This document shows positions 1 to 13,718 of a stretch of DNA of 64,000 nucleotides, piece after piece. The stretch lies in contig NOKP01000014.1 of assembly GCA_002682825.1 (NCBI GenBank), positions 383,559-447,558 of the forward strand. Direction: 5' to 3'. Within the stretch, counting starts at the first letter, position 1. Each line of letters begins with the position of its first letter. The notes beneath the pieces were generated by a model. The model did no database searches. It saw only the letters and a list, made by a program, of their open reading frames with translations, and was not told the DNA's origin. The stretch comes from Neonectria sp. B-13. Lineage: Eukaryota; Ascomycota; Sordariomycetes; Hypocreales; Nectriaceae. A program made the translations under genes and the position numbers.

Positions 1-3000
1 TCAGGCTCATCATGGATCACAACTTGGCGGACTACATCACTGCCAAGAACAACGTCCAGCTCACTTACAAGGACATGAACCATGTCAACAGCTACGGTAT
101 GATCCGTGGTCTCCAATTCTCGGCGTTCGTGTTCCAGTACTACGGTCTTGTTCTGGATCTTTTGCTCCTTGGCCCCCAGCGAGCTAGCGAGATTGCTGGA
201 CCTCCCCAGAGCCCCAACGACTTCTTGCAGTTCCGTGACCGCGAAACGGAGACTCGACACCCAATTCGTTTGTACACTCGATATATCGACAAGATCTGGA
301 TTTTCCTCCGATTTACCGCTGAGGAGTCCAGAGATCTCATTCAGCGCTTCCTGACGGAGCAGCCGGACCCCAACTTTGAGAATGTTATTGGCTACAAGAG
401 CAAGAAGTGCTGGCCCAGAGATTCTCGCATGCGCTTGATGCGACATGACGTTAACCTGGGCCGAGCTGTCTTCTGGGACATCAAGAACCGTCTTCCCCGA
501 TCAGTCACCACAATTGACTGGGAAGATAGCTTTGTTAGCGTGTACAGCCGTGACAACCCTAACCTGCTGTTCTCCATGGCCGGTTTTGAGGTCCGTATTC
601 TGCCCAAGAGCCGGAACCAGAACGAGGAGTTCCCGGTCAAGGACAGTGTGTGGTCGCTTGTCGACAACACTACCAAGGAACGAACTGCGCATGCTTTCCT
701 GCAGGTCACCGAGGAGGATATTCAGAAGTTTAACAACCGCATCCGACAAATCCTCATGTCCTCAGGGTCCACTACCTTCACCAAGATCGCCAACAAGTGG
801 AACACAGCTCTGATCGCACTTTTCACGTACTACCGAGAGGCCGCCGTGTCTACGGTCGACCTGCTCGACACGATTGTCAAGTGTGAGACCAAGATTCAGA
901 CCCGAGTCAAGATCGGACTGAACTCGAAGATGCCTTCGCGTTTCCCCCCTGCGGTCTTCTACACTCCGAAGGAACTTGGTGGCCTTGGTATGATTTCCGG
1001 CTCTCACATTTTGATTCCTGCCAGTGACAAGCGGTGGTCGAAGCAAACCGACACTGGTGTCACTCACTACCGTGCTGGTATGACTCATGACGAGGAGACG
1101 CTGATTCCCAACATCTTCCGTTACATCATTCCCTGGGAGGCCGAGTTCATTGACTCTCAACGAGTCTGGACGGAGTATTCCCAGAAGCGCCTGGAGGCGA
1201 ACCAGCAGAACCGTCGTCTGACCCTTGAGGATCTTGAGGACAGTTGGGACCGAGGTCTACCTCGTATCAACACCCTGTTCCAAAAAGATCGAAGTACTCT
1301 GAGCTTCGACAAAGGATTCCGCGCTCGTGCTGAGTTCAAGATGTACCAGCTGATGAAGAGCAATCCATTCTGGTGGACGAGTCAGCGTCACGATGGTAAA
1401 CTTTGGAACCTGAACGCCTACAGAACCGATGTTATCCAGGCCCTCGGTGGTGTGGAGACGATCCTTGAACACACCCTCTTCAAGGCAACAGGTTTCCCAT
1501 CCTGGGAAGGTCTCTTTTGGGAAAAAGCTTCAGGCTTTGAAGAATCGATGAAATTCAAGAAGTTAACAAATGCTCAGCGATCCGGTTTGAACCAGATTCC
1601 TAACCGTCGCTTCACGTTGTGGTGGTCACCGACAATTAACCGAGCCAACGTCTACGTCGGTTTCCAGGTCCAACTGGATCTCACGGGTATCTTCTTGCAC
1701 GGAAAAATTCCCACTCTGAAGATCTCGCTCATTCAAATCTTCCGAGCCCATTTGTGGCAGAAGATCCACGAGTCTGTTGTGATGGATCTTTGTCAGGTTT
1801 TCGACCAGGAACTGGAGTCACTTGGCATCGAGACGGTACAGAAGGAAACCATCCATCCTCGAAAGTCGTACAAGATGAACAGCTCTTGTGCCGATATTTT
1901 ACTCTTTGCCAGCCACAAGTGGAACGTCACTCGACCGTCGCTCCTCTACGATACCAAGGATGTTATTGAGCCCACCACCACCAACAAGTTCTGGATTGAC
2001 GTGCAGCTCCGATATGGAGATTACGATTCTCACGACATTGAGCGATACACCCGCGCCAAGTATCTCGATTACACCACCGACAGTGCTAGCATCTACCCCT
2101 CCGCTACTGGTCTCATGATTGGAATCGATCTTGCGTACAACCTCTACTCTGCGTACGGCATGTACTTCCCTGGCCTGAAGGTACTGGTCCAGCAAGCCAT
2201 GGCGAAGGTCATGAAGGCCAACCCGGCCCTGTATGTCTTGCGCGAGCGTATCCGCAAGGGCCTGCAGCTCTATGCTTCGGAGAGCAACCAGGAGTTCCTG
2301 AACTCCCAGAACTACTCTGAACTCTTCAGCAACCAGACTCAGCTGTTCATTGATGACACCAACGTCTACCGCGTGACCATCCACAAGACTTTCGAGGGTA
2401 ACTTGACAACCAAGCCTATCAACGGTGCCATCTTCATTTTCAACCCCCGTACTGGTCAGCTCTTCCTCAAGATCATCCACACCAGTGTTTGGGCTGGACA
2501 GAAGCGTCTTGGCCAGCTGGCCAAGTGGAAGACTGCCGAAGAAGTCGCCGCCTTGATTCGATCGCTGCCCGTGGAAGAGCAACCGAAGCAGCTTATTGTG
2601 ACTCGAAAGGGTCTTTTAGATCCCCTTGAGGTCCATCTGCTGGATTTCCCCAACATCTCCATCCGAGCCTCTGAGTTGCAGCTCCCTTTCCAGGCTGCCA
2701 TGAAGGTCGAGAAGCTGGGAGACATGATCTTGCGTGCTACAGAGCCTCAGATGGTGCTCTTCAACCTGTACGATGAGTGGCTGAAGAGTATCTCGTCGTA
2801 CACGGCTTTCTCGCGTCTCATCTTGATTCTACGTGCCCTGCACGTGAACCCCGATAAGACCAAGTTGATTCTACGACCCGACAAGACCGTCATCACCCAC
2901 GACCATCACATTTGGCCGTCACTGTCAGACGAGGAATGGATCAAGGTTGAAACGCAGCTCCGAGATCTCATCCTGAACGACTACGGAAAGAAGAACAACG

Positions 3001-4022
3001 TGAATGTCTCCAGCTTGACGAGCAGTGAAGTCCGAGACATCATCTTGGGTATGGAGATCTCGGCCCCGTCCATGCAGCGGCAACAGGCCGCGGAGATTGA
3101 GAAGCAGCAGCAAGAACAACAGCAGTTGACTGCCGTCACAACCAAGACCCAGAACGTGCACGGCGAGGAGATTATTGTGACGACGACATCACAGTTTGAG
3201 CAGCAGACGTTTGCTTCTAAGACGGAATGGCGAACGCGAGCCATCGCCACGTCGAACCTGCGGACCAGGGCCAAGAACATTTACGTCTCGTCTGTCGACA
3301 ATGACCTCGACGACATCACTTACGTCATGCCAAACAACATTCTCAAGCGGTTCATCACAATCGCGGACCTGAGGGTTCAGGTCGCCGGCTACCTCTACGG
3401 CTCCTCAGCACCTGATAACGACCAGGTCAAGGAAATCAAGTGTATCGTGATGGTCCCACAGATTGGCGGTCTGCGCAACGTGCAGCTCCAACAGCAGCTT
3501 CCGCAAAGCGAGTTCCTCGAGGGCATGGAGCCGCTCGGTGTGATCCACACCATGTCTGGCAACGAGTTGCCGTACATGTCTGCCACGGACGTGACGGAGC
3601 ACTCGAAGCTTTTGGATGCCCATCCCGAATGGGACAAGACCAACACCGCCACCGTGTCTGTGTCGTTCACTCCGGGCAGCGTTTCGCTGTCTGCCTGGGG
3701 ACTTACGCCTGGGGGCTACAAGTGGGGAGCCGAGAACAAAGACACGCAGAGCGATCAGCCTCAGGGATTCGCGACGACGATGGGCGAGAAGCGCAAACTT
3801 CTGCTGAGCCCGAGATTCAGGGGTTTCTTCCTGGTGCCGGATGATGGCAGGTGGAACTACAGTTTCATGGGTACGGTGTTCGCCGGCATGGAGAAGAAGT
3901 CGGTGCATGTCAAGCTGGACACGCCGTTACCGTTTTACAGTGACGAACACCGACCGGTGCACTTCCACAGCTTCGCGGAGCTAGAAGACATCTGGGTGGA
4001 TCGGTCCGACAACTTTGCCTAA
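1..4022 (+). CDS. PRP8: Pre-mRNA-splicing factor 8 (PRP8), 5'-truncated by the window edge
   Basis: C-terminal 1,339 or so residues of the central U5 snRNP protein that scaffolds the spliceosome catalytic RNA core in the nucleus. The frame is already open at base 3 (Arg-Leu-Ile before [14 protein letters not shown]), so the gene starts outside the window; full-length family members have about 2,300-2,400 residues. Counting from the Met at base 12, the remaining reverse-transcriptase-like palm and thumb come first, then the linker ([19 protein letters not shown], around 525-545), the endonuclease-like domain (around 570-750), the RNase H-like domain (around 760-920), a Gln-rich loop (around 1015-1040), and the MPN/Jab1 domain with the C-terminal tail (around 1095-1336, starting near [12 protein letters not shown]). 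No intron interrupts the 4 kb. No intein is inserted here, although several fungal Prp8 proteins carry one. Identity is near certain from very high family conservation. Confidence 0.98.
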   Translation, partial: RLIMDHNLADYITAKNNVQLTYKDMNHVNSYGMIRGLQFSAFVFQYYGLVLDLLLLGPQRASEIAGPPQSPNDFLQFRDRETETRHPIRLYTRYIDKIWIFLRFTAEESRDLIQRFLTEQPDPNFENVIGYKSKKCWPRDSRMRLMRHDVNLGRAVFWDIKNRLPRSVTTIDWEDSFVSVYSRDNPNLLFSMAGFEVRILPKSRNQNEEFPVKDSVWSLVDNTTKERTAHAFLQVTEEDIQKFNNRIRQILMSSGSTTFTKIANKWNTALIALFTYYREAAVSTVDLLDTIVKCETKIQTRVKIGLNSKMPSRFPPAVFYTPKELGGLGMISGSHILIPASDKRWSKQTDTGVTHYRAGMTHDEETLIPNIFRYIIPWEAEFIDSQRVWTEYSQKRLEANQQNRRLTLEDLEDSWDRGLPRINTLFQKDRSTLSFDKGFRARAEFKMYQLMKSNPFWWTSQRHDGKLWNLNAYRTDVIQALGGVETILEHTLFKATGFPSWEGLFWEKASGFEESMKFKKLTNAQRSGLNQIPNRRFTLWWSPTINRANVYVGFQVQLDLTGIFLHGKIPTLKISLIQIFRAHLWQKIHESVVMDLCQVFDQELESLGIETVQKETIHPRKSYKMNSSCADILLFASHKWNVTRPSLLYDTKDVIEPTTTNKFWIDVQLRYGDYDSHDIERYTRAKYLDYTTDSASIYPSATGLMIGIDLAYNLYSAYGMYFPGLKVLVQQAMAKVMKANPALYVLRERIRKGLQLYASESNQEFLNSQNYSELFSNQTQLFIDDTNVYRVTIHKTFEGNLTTKPINGAIFIFNPRTGQLFLKIIHTSVWAGQKRLGQLAKWKTAEEVAALIRSLPVEEQPKQLIVTRKGLLDPLEVHLLDFPNISIRASELQLPFQAAMKVEKLGDMILRATEPQMVLFNLYDEWLKSISSYTAFSRLILILRALHVNPDKTKLILRPDKTVITHDHHIWPSLSDEEWIKVETQLRDLILNDYGKKNNVNVSSLTSSEVRDIILGMEISAPSMQRQQAAEIEKQQQEQQQLTAVTTKTQNVHGEEIIVTTTSQFEQQTFASKTEWRTRAIATSNLRTRAKNIYVSSVDNDLDDITYVMPNNILKRFITIADLRVQVAGYLYGSSAPDNDQVKEIKCIVMVPQIGGLRNVQLQQQLPQSEFLEGMEPLGVIHTMSGNELPYMSATDVTEHSKLLDAHPEWDKTNTATVSVSFTPGSVSLSAWGLTPGGYKWGAENKDTQSDQPQGFATTMGEKRKLLLSPRFRGFFLVPDDGRWNYSFMGTVFAGMEKKSVHVKLDTPLPFYSDEHRPVHFHSFAELEDIWVDRSDNFA

Positions 4023-5754
4023 ACGACGTCGGAAGGGGACGCACGGGGCATATGCATACGCGTGAGCGCGAGAATGAGCATGAGCATGAGAGAAGACGGA
4101 ATCGGCAAGGTATGCACCGGGCATGGGACAACGGCGGGCACGAGACTGAGGAGGACATGGATGAACGATCATCATGCGAAAAGCACAGACAGGAGAGGGC
4201 CGGAAGACGACGGATCAGACCAAAAGTCGATGCTGCGGCAATCTGATCTGGGCTGATAGCGGGATGTGACCTGTTTGACAGGCCTATGCAGGGGTGTGGT
4301 TGAAGCGTGGCTCGTCGGAGATGCCAGCACCCGCAAGCGAAGCGTCGGAGGTTGTGTGTGTCGTTCATGCGGGGGAGGCGTTTTGCGATTTCTTTTTTTG
4401 TACTCGGTAGACGCAGTTGGGAGCCACTGTTGTAATTGATTAAGTAGTTAAGGTACCTACTAGTAAGGTACACGGGTTGACTTTTGTAAAAATAGTAAAA
4501 AAAGAAAGGACTTATCGAGCAATTGAGGACAAAAACTGCCGATCGCGACCATGAGCCAAAAAAAGAATGAGAGAAAAGAAAATAGATAAATGGTTAATTA
4601 ATCATGAATGACGTTGGGGCTAGTGGCGGGTTGGCTTCTAGATCCGGCGGCGATTAATTGAGTGACGCGCGGGAGAGAAGCTAAAAAGAAGGTGGGAGGA
4701 AAACGACGCCTGAAAGGGATGGGGAGTGCATGGGTGACCCAAGTCAGCAGCGAGGCTCCCGACCGACCTGCTGGGACGAGCGGGAGGAAGAACCCAGGCC
4801 GAGAGACTGAGAGTGGGAGAAAGGCTGGGATGGTGCCAGGGAGCGGCTTCACCGAGGGCCGTGGGCGTGGAACCGCGCCGTGAGCTGGTGGTTGTGTTGT
4901 GGGACTGAAATTGCTGAAATTGGTGTTTATGCGTTCATGCATCAGCGCTCATGTGGACACTGGATAGTGGGCAGCGCACAGCGGACAGTGGATTGCGGGA
5001 GGCGACGTTGAGTGTGCGGGCCTCGGAGCCGGGGGTCAGAGTTGGGATGGGCTCCATCGAGAAGGCGCTTGAGCGAGATATGGGAACGGGATGCGCAGAT
5101 CTGAAGCCTTTGGTGACAATGTTCAGTGCGGTACGGGGAAGATGCAACGGCGATGGACTGAGGTTCCATTGATTCCGTCATCGCACCCCGTCTTGGGGGC
5201 CGTCCTGGACGGTTGGACCCCCAAGGTTCGTATACACCGTGGTCGATTTCCTGCTGACGTCGATCCGCTACGTACCCAGCACCCTCCTGTTGCTATTCGT
5301 ATCAACCCTGCAACAGCGAGGTCCAACGACAAGGCTCAAGGCGCAAGGGGCCCGCATCTAATCGATAGTGTCCTGCGCTCTGGTCAGCCCGGCATCCGTA
5401 CCTGCGCAAGCGGTGGTACGAGTGTCCCGTTGGCCGTTGGGAGCGTGCCGTTTAGGGGAAAGGCGATCCCACGCCCATCCCGCCTTCTGGAAAGCTCGGC
5501 AAGATGCCGATCCTGCCCCAGACTCGGGACAATGGGAGACGGGAGGTGGAAGGACGTTGGGTTCGTGGGAGGGAGGCGCTTAATAGAACTAACGTTGGCT
5601 AGTAGCTCTTGGTATGGTGGAACAGCCGTAGGGTTGGTTTTCAAGATTGGTCTGGACTGCGTCTGCATTACCGGGCTTTCCACGTACACACAAGCGACGC
5701 CATCTTAGGAGGAGGAAGTCACCGACCGGCCTGGCCTGGCCCGGTGGATTGTAA

Positions 5755-5820
5755 ATGCGATGCGATGCGGCGCGATGCAATGTGGATGCGGCTGCGGCTC
5801 GATGCAATGTCGCTGCGGAT
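5755..5820. repeat. Imperfect GATGC-type short repeat
   Basis: Runs of GATGC and TGCGG pentamers recur about ten times within 65 bases (gcgatgcgatgcgg and similar). It is low-complexity and no coding role is seen. Confidence 0.6.
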
Positions 5821-6557
5821 AAGCAGTGCGAGGATCGAAGGTGGAGGCGCGGCCGTCATGCATGCGGCCAGCTGAAGACGGATGCACGACGAGGGAGGGA
5901 GGTTCACCGGAATCTCCGGGCCGTCATATCGTTGTTTCTTTATTCGTACGCGTGCGTGTTGCAAGCCGCAGGGTGATGGCTTCGTCGACGTTTGTGCGAA
6001 CGGTAGTTGAGGCGATGCAGATAATCTTTATTCGTGGGTGGGAGAAGTTCATCGCGTGTTTGTCCATTGCCCGTTGTCCGTTGGATCTTCGAACCCACTT
6101 TCCGCGTCTTGCTTTTCGTATCGTGCCCGCCTTCCCTCTTTTTGGCTTTTCCATATTGACTGACTCCTTCCTTTGTTCAGCTCCTCACTCAACCGCTCCT
6201 CCCTCCAGTTTCCCCACGCTCCTTCCCTGCTCGTTACCCTCCTTGCCTAAGGCACGTACGTACTCTGCCTAGGTAACCAGGGCATCAACACCAACTCTCC
6301 TACATCCTTGGTCTCCTCTTCCTCATTCCATTTGGTATTTGATCAACAGCCAACGTCACGCAAGCTCTCGACCCACCCGCCACGGCTCAATCTGTCCGAA
6401 TCTTGCCAGAGGACCGACCGGCCGTTCACGCCTTCCCCAAATCCCCAATCGCAATGACATCTATCATCTATCATCCCCTCTCGACCCTCGCCCTCCCCAC
6501 CCCCAAGCCAGGGTCGTTGCGCTAGCCGGCCATGCCCTGGAGGCCTGGACACGCTAG

Positions 6558-6613
6558 AAGGCTTTCTGGAAGGCCCTCTAGGCCCTCTAGAAGACCATCT
6601 AGAAGACCCTCCC
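6558..6613. repeat. Imperfect 12 bp tandem repeat
   Basis: Four to five units of the form aaggccctctag or aagaccatctag follow one another. The array is short and degenerate; slippage is the likely origin. Confidence 0.65.
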
Positions 6614-8956
6614 GACTCCTGTGCCGGGGCCCTGGAATCGGATCACCCTCGATGCCATGATGCTGACCAGGTGTCCAGGTCCCTGAGACCGCATTGAGCT
6701 TTGATTGACGGCGTTTCCATCTTTTGGGTGTTCTCGGAGACGCCAGAACCCGCCCCCTCCTCGGTTCCCTCATGCTCATGCGCACATCCCCTCCCTGGTC
6801 CGTCACGTCCGTTTCCCGGGTCGACTGGGTATTCAGTCGTTCACAGCGAGAGCTGACTGGTGCCCTGGCGACGCGGTGCTGTACATCCGCGGGGGACGCC
6901 CTAAGGGGCATTAAGCATTGACGTGCGCAATTTTGGAGTCCCCGAACGCGTCTAGGGCTGGCTCCAAGCGCCAGCCGGTGACCATGCTTCAATGGCCCGT
7001 GTCCCGCTGATTCCAACCGTCACGGCACCGGATTGACGGCGGATGGGCCTACCACAGGCTACCAGACAGTGGATGAAATCTAGGTCGCATACCATACGGG
7101 GCTAAGCTCCTCGAGATCTGGGAATCCGTCCGGGCGTTTCTGGGGGCGCGCATCGCGTGCCTGGCGTGCCTGGCGTGCCGGTTATGTGTGCTCAACGGCC
7201 GTCATCAACAGCCCGGCTCAGCCCAGACCCCAGGGCCCTCGACTTGCTCACCAAGGCAGCTGTCATCGACCTCATCTCGGTCCCTTTTCTTCCACGGCAG
7301 TGGTTTCCGCAAACTTCAGCCCCTCGTCCCCTTTTGCTCGGCTCCGGGCCGTCGGTTTGTACCTTCCATTGTTCCCATCTCCGTCGACCTCTGACCCCTG
7401 CCCCCCCCGAGCCGTCTTAATTCGATGCTAGTGGGGGGGTATTCGTGGCTCGCCGCTCAAGCCACAGTTGGCTGAGCTGTGCTGTCGATCCGGATGGGAA
7501 GTGCCATCATGACGTGCGTGGCCCCTTTACCAATCTGGATCCACGCCGGCTCCCCGGTTCTCTCTTCGTCCTCGTCATTGAGCATGGGATTTCCTTGTTT
7601 TATGGACCGTACTTGTCGAGTGGCAGTTCCTGGCTGGTGGAGATACCCTTTGTCACCATCTAGCCTAGTTGGCGTCTATGATTCCTGGGCCACGGGTGGA
7701 TGTACCGTCTAATATAGTAACCCTGGACGCATTATACTACCCCTGTCCCCCATCGACTTTGGTGGATATTTCCCTGTCCGGCTGTCCTGCAAGCAGCAGA
7801 ACATTTTTTCCTCATTGCCTGACACGCAATTAGCTCCGAGTCCAGTTATGGAGGCCTTCCTTGAGCCTGGCGAATATGCGGGAAGCGTGCTGTCTGTTGT
7901 CACGCTTCCTTCGTTGTCTTCCCCCAGCTCAGTCTGGCCTAGCCCAGCAGCGCTTGGGGCGAGGCGCGTTTCAAACCGACTTCTCCCCCAATAGGGCGGT
8001 GGCATCCCGCGTGCTTCCACGGCTGCTTCGAGACACTCACCTCCTCGATTGCTGGGTGTGCAGGGATCCCACAGCAGCAAATTGCCCGTCTTAACAAAGC
8101 AGCCATGCATTGAGTGCGCTGCCCTCCCACCCTTCCAGGGCGTCACTGCTCCTTGGGGGGGGCGGGGACCGGGACTGGCATCAGGGGAGGGGTGCGTGCT
8201 GTTTACATGACCGGCACCCCCAGACCCCCAGGAAGACCATGGCATAAGATGCTCTAATTGACTACCCCCCTCCCTGGCCAAAGCTGGCAGTCAGTCTCCG
8301 CAGCTTAGCACAAGACGGGGTACTCTCTCTCGCAGCAAGGCGAATCTTGATGGCTTTAGTGCAGCATGAAAGAGCGGCAGCAGCAGATCCACACTCTCTG
8401 TGACCCTGCTTTGGCACTCGATCATCAGACGATGTAATGCGTCCCTTACCCTGGCAGACCCGGCTACCTTCCTAGCACTTGTGTCTTAAATACGGACCCT
8501 GGGCCGGGAACTAGAGAGATCTTGAGGGGGGACCTTTCGGACATCTGCCCTACGAAGTGGCGGGACTCATACAAAGTCAGCACCGTCACTGTGACTCGCT
8601 CCTTTTGCAATAATTCTTTTTCTCTATTTTTCTCGACTCGCGTTACCTCATATAATAACCGGCTTCCCTTGTGTCTTCAGCCTTACAACCCTGGTTTCCA
8701 TCACACGCGCGTCAAACACACTCGTTTCGACCTCCCCCCCATAACGACGACGATATCCCAACTCGAACCAGGAACTTCCCCCACCACACAACCATCCACC
8801 ACGAGCCACTACAGTCTCATCCAGCGACGGAAGCGGGAAAGCTTCTCTGCCGTACCAATCATCCCGACTCGGACGACACATGTGCCCGGCTTCTCGGCAG
8901 CTAATATCAGAGTTGACTTATAGCTTGACGAACAACCACAAAGACGAGACGCCTAG

Positions 8957-10337
8957 GCCGGCGCCCGCGACCCCGCAACGTCTTTCTCGCAGCAAAACCA
9001 GGCCCTTCCCTCCGCGACGCAGCCCGAAAGGGCTCCATCTAACCAAATTCTCTCCATCCAGAGTCCGGCGACCGTCCAGAGCGGTTCGCTCTGGCGGAAC
9101 CCATGTTTCGGAGACACGCTGGCGGGCACATATCGAGTAGGGGACTACAATGTGGACTACTCTGGCCAGGATTCACATTCGGGGGAGCAGAGCCAGCATC
9201 AGCACGCATATGACTCGTCCGCCCATCAACGGCCCCGTCATCAGCAGCACCGCTCCTCGATCGGTCACCCCGGAGCCCCGGCCGCTGGCCTTCACGAGGC
9301 CCCCGATCCTCACCAAGGCAACCCGCACGCCCAGCAACACCCGGCCATGGCTCAACACCACCAACATACGCAGCCTCAGATGGTGATGGACCCGTCCCAG
9401 ATGGGCCATCACCGGATGGGACCGGCGCACTTTGGGGCTCCTGGGCAGGTAGTTGCGCCGATGTACCAGACCATGTCGACTCCGCCTCAACCGACGCACT
9501 CGCGACATCCTGGGGCCAGTTCTAAGCGGCCACGCCCAAGCGATCTTGACCTCTCCGTGGCGGGACTATCTGAACTGGATCACGCCGACCTCCAGAGCAT
9601 GCAACAAACGCCCCTGGCAGCCGCGTATGCCCAAGCAGCCGCGGCCGCCGTGGGCCAACCTCACGCGCCACCCACGCATCACCACCATCATCTTCCCGAA
9701 TCAGGGCCACCGACAAAGCTGATGCGCCGTGACGATGGAGGCGGAGGCGCACCGAGCGTGGTGGGCCAGGCCGGGATGCCCTCACCGGCGCCTCGGCCAC
9801 GGGGGCCCAAGCTGAAATTTACACCGGAGGACGACCAGCTCTTGATCGATTTGAAGGAGCACAAGAATTTGACTTGGAAGCAAATTGCGGATTTCTTCCC
9901 GGGGCGGTCTTCAGGAACGTTGCAGGTGCGGTACTGCACCAAGTTAAAGGCCAAGACAACGAACTGGACTGAAGAGTCGGTAGGTCACGCCTCTTTCTTT
10001 TTACACGGATAACCTTCTTCCTTCCCTTGGGCCTAACCCTTTGACTTGCGAATCGGGTGCCCTCCCTGTTAAGATGATGGCAAACTAGACGAGAACTTCG
10101 AGACTGACATCCCCGGTGTAGGACCAGAAACTCCGCAACGCACTCCAAGACTACGAAAACGAAAAATGGCGGATTGTGGCAAACAAAGTTGGCACCGGAT
10201 TCACACCCGCGGCATGTCGAGAACGGGTCGAGCAACTGGACGGAGGAGATGCTACGGGGATGTCACAATCGATGTCTCCAGTTGCTGTCTCGGTGGCCGA
10301 ATCCGGGGATGTGGTATATTCACAGCAACTACAGTGA
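8957..10337 (+). CDS. Two-repeat Myb/SANT DNA-binding protein (5' end unresolved)
   Basis: Predicted nuclear DNA-binding protein. Two exons can be supported, 8957-9979 and 10122-10337, with an intron from gtaggt to gtgtag. The N-terminal half is low complexity, rich in Gln, His and Pro, with polyalanine and a five-His run. Two adjacent Myb/SANT repeats follow: KFTPEDDQLLIDLKEHKNLT...WKQIADFFPGRSSGTLQVRY, then WTEES, spliced to DQKLRNALQDYENEKWRIVA...ACRERVEQL. The repeat boundary lies at the intron, which supports the splice. The C-terminus ends about 30 residues later. No ATG in this frame precedes the conserved part: the frame reads open back to 8957, where an AG at 8955-8956 could be an acceptor, so the start codon is probably in an unidentified upstream exon. 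The first in-frame Met otherwise lies about 75 codons downstream of 9152. I do not recognise the gene name. Confidence 0.8.
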
Positions 10338-13300
10338 TGGACGGGCCAGCGGAAGACGGAGAGCATCGACGCCAACTCACCAACATCGGCCTGGCTGGGA
10401 GCTTGTCTTATCATGGCTCCTATAGCACAGGTGGACGGAAGCGTTCTCCTAATGCTTGGAACCAACTTTGTGTCTGGCGTGCTCTCGTGGCGAGGTGACG
10501 AGGTGACGAGCGCCGAGAGCAGCCATCACAGAAGTGAGCCCAATGCCATTACCACCAAACACGGGGATCCGCATCCGACGCCTTTCCCAAATCATCACGA
10601 TCAACGGAGGCCTTCTTTTCAAGACTTCCTCTGTTTCGGAACCGACAATCTCCCGTTCCCCTTCGGTTCAGTCGCAAGGCAACGTTGCTAGCGCTCGAGC
10701 GAGAACAAGACCACATCACCATTGCCGACCTATAGTACACACCCCCCTTCTGAAAAAATGCACGACACCGGGGTATGCGGATGAGACGGATCTAGACCAT
10801 ACCGCCCCGTTAACACGACTTGATTTCCTACTGTACCATCTTCTTCGACACTCTATTTGCAGGTCGGCATCGTTATCATTCGTTGTTGATTCTGACCTCC
10901 TTACACTCTTTTTCTTCTTCCCCCAAATCTTTAGAGCCCTGATGGATTGCTCCTACCATTTTGCGTTGTTTTTTTTAACTCTAAAATCAGCCCTTGTTAT
11001 CTTATCTACTTACTACACAACATCCACGATCTCTTTTGTTTCTTGCGTCATGAAAAATCTATAGACTTGGGAAAGCTGGCAGGAGAGAAATGCATGTACT
11101 TAATGGAACCACCATCGTTCAGTTAAGGTGGGAAAACCGGGAATCTGTGGTTCATTTTGCTTTTATTTGGCTTTGCGGTGGAACTTTTGGCCTTGCGCCT
11201 CGCGAGAGACCAGGATGACGCGAGTCTCAATGCCTGGAGACGACTTGGCAGGTGGTGGGCGTACTTCTGGTTGGGGTGATGTGGCAGATTGGTGAACGAC
11301 TTTGCTCCTTTCGGGATTATGGGCAAGTAGAGCGGTGGGGGATCAGGAGCAGGAGGAGGAGGAGGCTGGAACAGTGGAAAGGGGGGGTGTGCGTGGTGAG
11401 AGAGATACCAGGCGTTTCTAGGGATACCACTATGGATGGGTCTTCACAATCAAGGAAGCGCTAGATTATGGGGAACATGATGCTTGTGGGTGCCTTTAAG
11501 GGCTCTCTTTGTCTGGTAGTTAATGAAGTCATACCATGCTCCTCCTCCATGATGCCTCTATTTTGCTGCCAGAAGGTGTCCTCGCAATTTTCTTTTCCAA
11601 GCATCACCACATTTCTTTTGCCGCCGCCGCCCCCTGAAAGGATTCGCCCCCGAAAAGGTCGCGGGATCTGTCCACACGTCACTCGCTGACGGGAAGTGTG
11701 CTCGCGTCCCAACGTTTGGACGCGTTCGACACCCCCTGCTTGCACGCGATGGCCATATATCGTGGGATATAGGTAAGTACTCTTAGACGGGTGATGATAT
11801 AGGGGGAAAGCGGGTGGGCCCCTTGCCACGTAGCCCGGGCGTCGGTCTGGCCATGGTGACTGACGGGCGGTGGTGTGTAAGGCATTACTACGTACGGTAC
11901 CACAACTCGGAAGCCTGGACGGGAGTACCAAAGCAAAGTTCCGGCGATGACGGCCCGCGGCCGAAGGGTGAGGCTTGAACGGGACTGTTCGGCCTGATCG
12001 AGGTGCCGGATCAGTAAGCTACCTTACAGTGGCCCAGTGTGCCTTTGCTTCTTGCGCGGGTAAGCCTCCGCAAGGTTGGGCAGATCTCACCTGGCATGGC
12101 TGCATCGGTGGAGTCTCACTATGAAACGTCGACGGCGAACAGGCTGGGATGTGGGCAGGAGAATGAATGAATCACCAGCCACAGCCACAGCCCTCAACAC
12201 CTCAACCCTCAGAAGGCGCCGAATCACACGCTTTCTTCACTCGCTCGTGGCGCCAGTGAAGAGGAGCACACGGTACAGCAACGGGGAGTGCCGAGGGCGC
12301 ACCGTGGTTGGGACGAAGAAAGGGCCCCACGCGTCGAGTATTCTCCATGGCGCGAAGGTCTCGTCACACCGCAACCGCACCGCAGCGGGAGGTTGGGCGC
12401 CAAAGTATGTATGTACTGGAGAGATGGGGGCCCTGCGTCTAGAGAGCCGGAAGCAATGGAAATGAGACGATTCGTGGGTGAGCTGTGTGTTTCATGGTGA
12501 CGTGGTTGCGATTGTGGTTGCGGTTGCTGTAGCGGCTGCGGTGAGGGACTAAACAAAATGCCTGCGTTGAAACCGCATCGCTGGCGGCGTCTAAGCGCAT
12601 GCGATGGGCAGGAAGAGGGACTGCGTCGGTGATCGCTGATGCCAGATGGGCCATGGGGGAGGGTCCAAAGGGATGCCTTTGGGGTCCTTCACGATACTGC
12701 TCCCCCCCTGTCCCTTGCTGGCGGGACGTCTGTCGAGACGTCTGTCGAGAAGGTACCGCTGCGGGCGGGCGTTTGTTTGACTCGTCCGGTTTGACTGGAG
12801 TCCTGTGCCGGTCTTGGAAGTCTGGGGCCCTGGGAACGGAACAGGGACGTCTGGGAAACGTGCCCAGGGGGGGCCGCAGGAAACAAAACGTGAGTGCCAC
12901 ACAGCCAACTGCCAACTGCCAAAAGCCCAAAACATGTTCTGGGAAATCTCCGAGCTGCATTCGCTAAGCGAGGGCCGTGGCTCTTGTGGCCCATCATCCA
13001 TGGCCTCCTCCCCCCGATCTGTCCTTGCCTTGATCTGTGTTGCGACACCCCAGAATGTTTCCGCTGCAACCTCGACGGAGTCCGGCCTGGCTAGACGGGT
13101 GCCTCGTGCCTCTTGCCTCGTGCCTCGTGCTTTGTGCCTCTTGCTTCGTCATGGCTTTGTAACCCTAATTAACGAGAAGACGAGAATTCCACGGGGGGGG
13201 CATGATGGTCCGGGCCCTGGGGGGGTTGCATTGGCTTGCTTTCCTGGACACTTGGTGATGCAATGCGACGTTGGTCTGGGAACATGGACGCCACTCCCTC

Positions 13301-13718
13301 TTGCCCACGGCTAAACTCACGGCAAAGGGCCATTACACGCCCGAAACAAACATGGCACTTGGTTGGTAGACGACCGGTGAGAGTGGTTAGCGCCGTGTTA
13401 GTTGCCGTTTTATGGACCTATATCTGAAGTCTTAATAGCGCTGGTGATCCTGGCACATATCGACAAAGGAAACAAAACACGCCACTCACGGCAAATAGCC
13501 CTCGGGGTTACGATATAGGTTAAATTCTGGGGAGTGGAGGAAAACCCCTGATTCGGGGCAGAGCCCTGTGGTTGTTGCCTGTCGTGGGAGTTCCGGAGTC
13601 CAAAGCCGGTCTCGGTTCACCAAGCTAGATTACCTCCGGGGAAGGGATAGCCCATGCATGACGATGCCGACCAGAACTTTGTCATCTCAATCAAGAAACG
13701 CCTCGTCTGCGGTCCGAT
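10338..13718. other. 3.4 kb gene-poor tract
   Basis: The first part (to about 11080) is T-rich and probably Myb-gene 3' UTR. The rest has only short frames on both strands without recognisable domains, several G runs and a small tandem repeat at 13100-13150. I see no gene, RNA or mobile element in it. Confidence 0.45.
13100..13150. repeat. Degenerate CCTCGTG/CCTCTTG heptamer repeat
   Basis: About seven units of gcctcgt or gcctctt in tandem. It is noncoding low-complexity sequence. Confidence 0.65.

Larger units (their letters stand above)
4023..8956. other. 4.9 kb gene-free tract between PRP8 and the Myb gene
   Basis: No open frame here looks like a protein I recognise; the longest (about 205 codons, 5091-5708) has no domain-like composition. 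The left 400 bases are PRP8 3' UTR. Two pyrimidine-rich stretches (about 6120-6310 and 8580-8820) look like fungal transcription-start and leader sequence, so much of the tract may be promoter and long spliced 5' UTR of the downstream Myb gene. Short tandem repeats at 5755-5820 and 6558-6613 are listed separately. The interpretation is inference. Confidence 0.5.

Noticed and set aside
1899..2582. 227-codon minus-strand frame inside PRP8
   Set aside because: It is an antisense shadow of highly conserved PRP8 coding sequence.
1..4022. PRP8 intein
   Set aside because: The reading frame through the RT-like, linker, RNase H-like and MPN regions matches extein sequence without an insertion.
5091..5708. 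205-codon plus-strand frame in the PRP8-Myb gap
   Set aside because: Composition is random-looking, there is no domain, several other frames of similar size overlap it, and there is no splice support.
7709..8281. 190-codon minus-strand frame
   Set aside because: No recognisable motif, and the sequence is GC-rich, which makes chance frames common.
12439..12960. 173-codon minus-strand frame in the Myb-reductase gap
   Set aside because: Overlapped by equally long frames in other registers; no domain.
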